From an uncultured Clostridia bacterium (GTDB lineage Bacteria > Bacillota > Clostridia > UBA1381): DNA of 64,000 nucleotides. Under the pieces are notes generated by a model. It ran no database searches and was not told the DNA's origin. It worked only from the letters and a program-made list of their open reading frames with translations. Positions within the stretch are counted from its first letter, which is position 1; the number at the start of each line of letters is the position of its first letter. The stretch lies in assembly GCA_934501535.1 (NCBI GenBank), contig CAKSUM010000010.1, forward strand, positions 1 to 64,000, written 5' to 3'. Of the stretch, positions 62,153 through 64,000 are shown piece after piece. Position numbers and translations under genes: made by a program.

Positions 62153-62656
62153 TTATTTTTTATCGGGCATATTTTTTTGATGCAATATCATTTTTTCCAG
62201 TTCTTTTGCCGCGGCGATCAGAGGCTGCTCCGCTCTTTTAATCAGGCAAACGCTGCGCGGAGGAATTTCTTCGGCGAGGTCGATTATTTTTATGTTGTTT
62301 GATGCGCTTATAAATTCCGTAGGGACAAAGCCTATCCCCAGGTCAGCCTCTGCGATGGGCAGAATTTGATCCGCCGTAAATGCCTCAATGTCCGGAAGAT
62401 ATGTTTCGCCATGACTTTTGAAAAATTCGGAATAAAATTCATACGATTTTGTATCGCTTCCCAGAGAAATTAACGGATAATTTTTTAGCTCAGAAAGACT
62501 TATTTTGCCCGTAAGCTCTGAAAATTTCGGTGAGCATACGGCAGTTTCGCGTATTAATTTTACGTTTGTTTGCACAAGAGACGGTGAATGAACGGTAGGC
62601 GTAGTTACTACGGCAAGATCGGCGGTGCCGTCCTTAAGGGCAGCTATTGCATGCGG
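62153..62656 (-). pseudogene. LysR-family regulator, N-terminally truncated
   Basis: The about 165 residues that can be read correspond to the effector-binding domain of a LysR-type regulator: AIAALKDGTADLAVVTTP, VCSPKFSELTGKISLSELKNYPLISLG, then EADLGIGFVPTEFI and the end AAKELEKMILHQ. The whole DNA-binding helix-turn-helix part and the linker (about 130 residues) are missing. The frame just runs to a chance GTG at 62674 in foreign sequence. Around 62650-62660 the sequence passes into a membrane-protein end on the other strand. It cannot work as a repressor or activator in this form. The break is a deletion or rearrangement scar. Confidence 0.82.
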
Positions 62657-62727
62657 TGCTTGTTTTGGCTGCACTGGGATTTATGCTGTCTTACTCGGCG
62701 TTTGTATTTACTTTTTCACAGGATTGA
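62656..62727 (+). pseudogene. C-terminal end of a truncated membrane protein
   Basis: The plus-strand frame reads VLVLAALGFMLSYSAFVFTFSQD then TGA (62725-62727): one hydrophobic helix and a short polar tail, the typical end of a transporter. No start codon or earlier part of the protein exists; it meets the truncated LysR gene head-on at about 62650-62660. The family cannot be told from so short a piece. The YoaK-like gene starts 6 bp after the stop, so the lost gene was probably its operon partner. Confidence 0.6.
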
Positions 62728-62733
62728 TTCGTT

Positions 62734-63423
62734 ATGGTACATAAGAAAATAAACGGGCAGATGTCCGATGCATTTTGTACTGCTTTGTTTGTCATTTTGT
62801 CCGGTGGCTTTCAAGATGCATACACCTATTGCTGCCGCGGCGAAGTTTTTGCGAATGCTCAGACGGGCAACATTGTTCTTATGAGTTCCGCTTTTTTTGC
62901 CGGTGAATGGAATGCGGTTTTAAAATACATTATCCCGATTGTGTCATTTCTGATAGGTACGGCGATAGCGGAGCTTATTCATGTAAAGTTCAAACCGTGT
63001 GAGAAAATTCATTGGCGCCAGATTATTTTAATCATTGAAATAGTGCTGCTGTTCGGAGTCGGATTTATTCCGCAGCGGATTAATGCGCTTGCAAATGCGC
63101 TGGTGTCATTTGTTTGCGCGATGCAGGTGCAGACCTTTCACAAGGTGCGCGGACATGCTTATGCAAGTACGATGTGTATAGGTAACATGAGGAGCGGCGT
63201 CGAGGCATTATGCGCATATTATCATGTACATGACAAAGCAATTTTAAAAAAGGCTCTGACATATTTCAGCGTCATAGCCGTATTTGCCGTTGGTGCGGGA
63301 TTGGGTACACTTGTAACAAACGTTATCGGCAATAAATCCATATGGCTTTGCTGTCTGCTGCTTTTTGTCAGTTTCGGAATGATGTTTATTTCTGAAGAAG
63401 AGCGGAATAAACAGCGGATATAG
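62734..63423 (+). CDS. YoaK-like DUF1275 membrane protein
   Basis: The 229-residue protein has about six membrane helices and the DUF1275 features: ILSGGFQDAYTYCCRGEVFANAQTGNIVLMSSAFFAG (about 21-57) and CAMQVQTFHKVRGHAYASTMCIGNMRSG (about 128-155). The family is widespread and of unknown transport role. The ribosome binding site before ATG 62734 is weak (AGGA), so translation may once have relied on the truncated gene just upstream. A terminator follows at 63519. Confidence 0.88.
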   Translation: MVHKKINGQMSDAFCTALFVILSGGFQDAYTYCCRGEVFANAQTGNIVLMSSAFFAGEWNAVLKYIIPIVSFLIGTAIAELIHVKFKPCEKIHWRQIILIIEIVLLFGVGFIPQRINALANALVSFVCAMQVQTFHKVRGHAYASTMCIGNMRSGVEALCAYYHVHDKAILKKALTYFSVIAVFAVGAGLGTLVTNVIGNKSIWLCCLLLFVSFGMMFISEEERNKQRI

Positions 63424-63518
63424 GATATTTGCTTGTTTCACGGATTTAAAATAAAGTGCGTTTGCACTGACGGAGCGATGAAAAATTTCGGTTGGAGCAG
63501 GGCAGGTTTTCTGCTTTA

Positions 63519-63552
63519 CAAAGGCATGGATTTCCATGCTTTTATTTTTTTT
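63519..63552 (+). terminator. Terminator after the YoaK-like gene
   Basis: AAAGGCATGG pairs with CCATGCTTTT (one G-U, 4-nt loop ATTT), followed by a T-rich tail. Confidence 0.85.
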
Positions 63553-63565
63553 CTGAAAAACTCAG

Positions 63566-63607
63566 CCGGCTCACGAAAAATCTGTGATAATGCAGGTGAG
63601 CTGCCGG
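63566..63607 (+). promoter_or_regulatory. Bulged stem-loop in the leader of the SpoIVFB-like gene
   Basis: CCGGC-TCAC (63566-63574) pairs with GTGA (63596-63599) and GCCGG (63603-63607) around a bulge, enclosing a 21-nt loop. It lies in the 267-bp gap between the YoaK-like and protease genes, after the terminator. I do not recognise a known riboswitch class. No confident promoter is visible in this gap. Confidence 0.35.
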
Positions 63608-63690
63608 AGCAATTTTGCCTCTTGCGGCGGATAGATTATGTAAATATTCATATATTGTCTTTTTCATCATATAAATAACAAGGTGATTAA

Positions 63691-64000
63691 ATGGTTAAAA
63701 TCAGCAGACATGTGTATATTCATTTTACAGCCGTGATGCTTTGGGTTGTCTGCTGGTTTTGCAGACGGCTTGAGGTGACGGCTGTAAGCTATGCCGTAAT
63801 TTTTCTGCATGAAACGGCACATCTTGCCGCTGCCGCTTCTCTGGGTATTCGTCCGTCGCACATGATATTTTTCCCTTTCGGCGTTAACCTGAAACTGAAA
63901 AACAGTATAATTTACAGCTTGCCGGAGGAAATAATACTTTATATCGCCGGGCCGCTGTCCAATATAGCTATGGCGCTGGCGGCGCTGCCTATGCAGAAAT
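63691..64000 (+). CDS. spoIVFB: M50 membrane metalloprotease, SpoIVFB-like (partial, 5' end)
   Basis: Only the first 103 residues are in the window. They start MVKISRHVYIHFTAVMLWVVC (first helix), have the zinc protease motif HETAH at about 40-44 within FLHETAHLAAAASLGI, then FFPFGVNLKLKN, and AGPLSNIAMALAAL near the break. HExxH inside a membrane helix and the SLGIRPSHMIFFPFG element fit stage IV sporulation protease FB, which cuts pro-sigma-K in the mother cell. The second metal-ligand region lies beyond 64000. AAGGTGATTA precedes the ATG. The partner SpoIVFA is not directly upstream. Confidence 0.8.
   Translation, partial: MVKISRHVYIHFTAVMLWVVCWFCRRLEVTAVSYAVIFLHETAHLAAAASLGIRPSHMIFFPFGVNLKLKNSIIYSLPEEIILYIAGPLSNIAMALAALPMQK

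Noticed and set aside
63433..63678. 81-codon plus-strand frame after the YoaK-like gene
   Set aside because: It runs straight through a clear terminator hairpin and T run (63519-63552) and has no recognisable content.
1..64000. tRNA, rRNA genes or a defence island
   Set aside because: I saw no tRNA cloverleaf T-loops other than tmRNA, no rRNA stretches, and no gene set of known defence types; weaker candidates cannot be excluded by eye.

Overview
The window is a moderately AT-rich bacterial chromosome segment. It most likely comes from an anaerobic, spore-forming member of the Clostridia (Firmicutes). Pointers are the spore-linked genes (yunB, a TepA-type ClpP-like protease, a SpoIVFB-type M50 protease), the dnaG-rpoD pair, a T-box in front of thrS, SLH and stalk-domain surface proteins, DUF1836, Asp23/Gls24 and FakA/YloV proteins, and AGGAGG-type ribosome binding sites. 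Several glycoside hydrolases under AraC-type regulators fit a gut or plant-polysaccharide lifestyle. The genus cannot be fixed from the sequence.

Layout. 1-645: decayed integrase tail beside the 3' end of ssrA (tmRNA). 658-4051: DnaQ-like exonuclease, then a BlaI/BlaR1-type repressor and sensor protease with a visible promoter and operator. 4120-6397: GH29 alpha-L-fucosidase and a divergent AraC regulator. 6530-8371: SLH surface protein. 8472-13046: AI-2E-type permease, two flavoproteins and an rRNA pseudouridine synthase as one tight operon. 13218-18166, minus strand: TcdA, isocitrate dehydrogenase, and a two-gene protein-mannosylation-like membrane glycosyltransferase operon. 18304-29747: HPF, a flavoprotein, then dnaG-rpoD-prmA-rsmE and uvrB-uvrA-HAD phosphatase. 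29750-35264: T-box, thrS, yunB, ligA and a GME-fold protein. 35382-41060: small membrane protein, DUF1836 protein, hemolysin III-like protein, acyl-CoA synthetase, citrate synthase and a stalk-domain protein. 41286-47324: an unassigned glycosidase-like protein, a MATE transporter, and an AraC regulator divergent from a GH2 enzyme. 47325-51110: YitT, an SCP2-like protein with a histone-H1-like tail, a TepA-like protease and a Xer-type recombinase beside repeats. 51273-59224: Asp23, fakA, recG, rsmD, coaD, a coiled-coil protein, tsaE, tsaB, rpiB and an AlkD-like protein. 59243-64000: IS3 scar, DUF4091 protein and its AraC regulator, a truncated LysR gene joined to a truncated membrane-protein gene, a YoaK-like protein, and the start of a SpoIVFB-like protease.

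How the genes work together. The core is housekeeping: replication, transcription start, translation factors, nucleotide excision repair, tRNA t6A modification (tsaE, tsaB, tcdA), CoA synthesis and two entry enzymes of the TCA cycle. Four carbohydrate-active or carbohydrate-like enzymes lie among these genes, three of them next to an AraC-type regulator. None has a signal peptide or a transporter beside it, so they probably act in the cytoplasm on imported oligosaccharides. The protein-mannosyltransferase-like pair and the SLH protein hint at a glycosylated cell surface; that link is inference. Mobile-DNA traces are scars (integrase tail, IS3 tail, LysR/membrane-gene junction) apart from one intact Xer-type recombinase. 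I found no CRISPR array, no rRNA or tRNA gene and no recognisable defence island.
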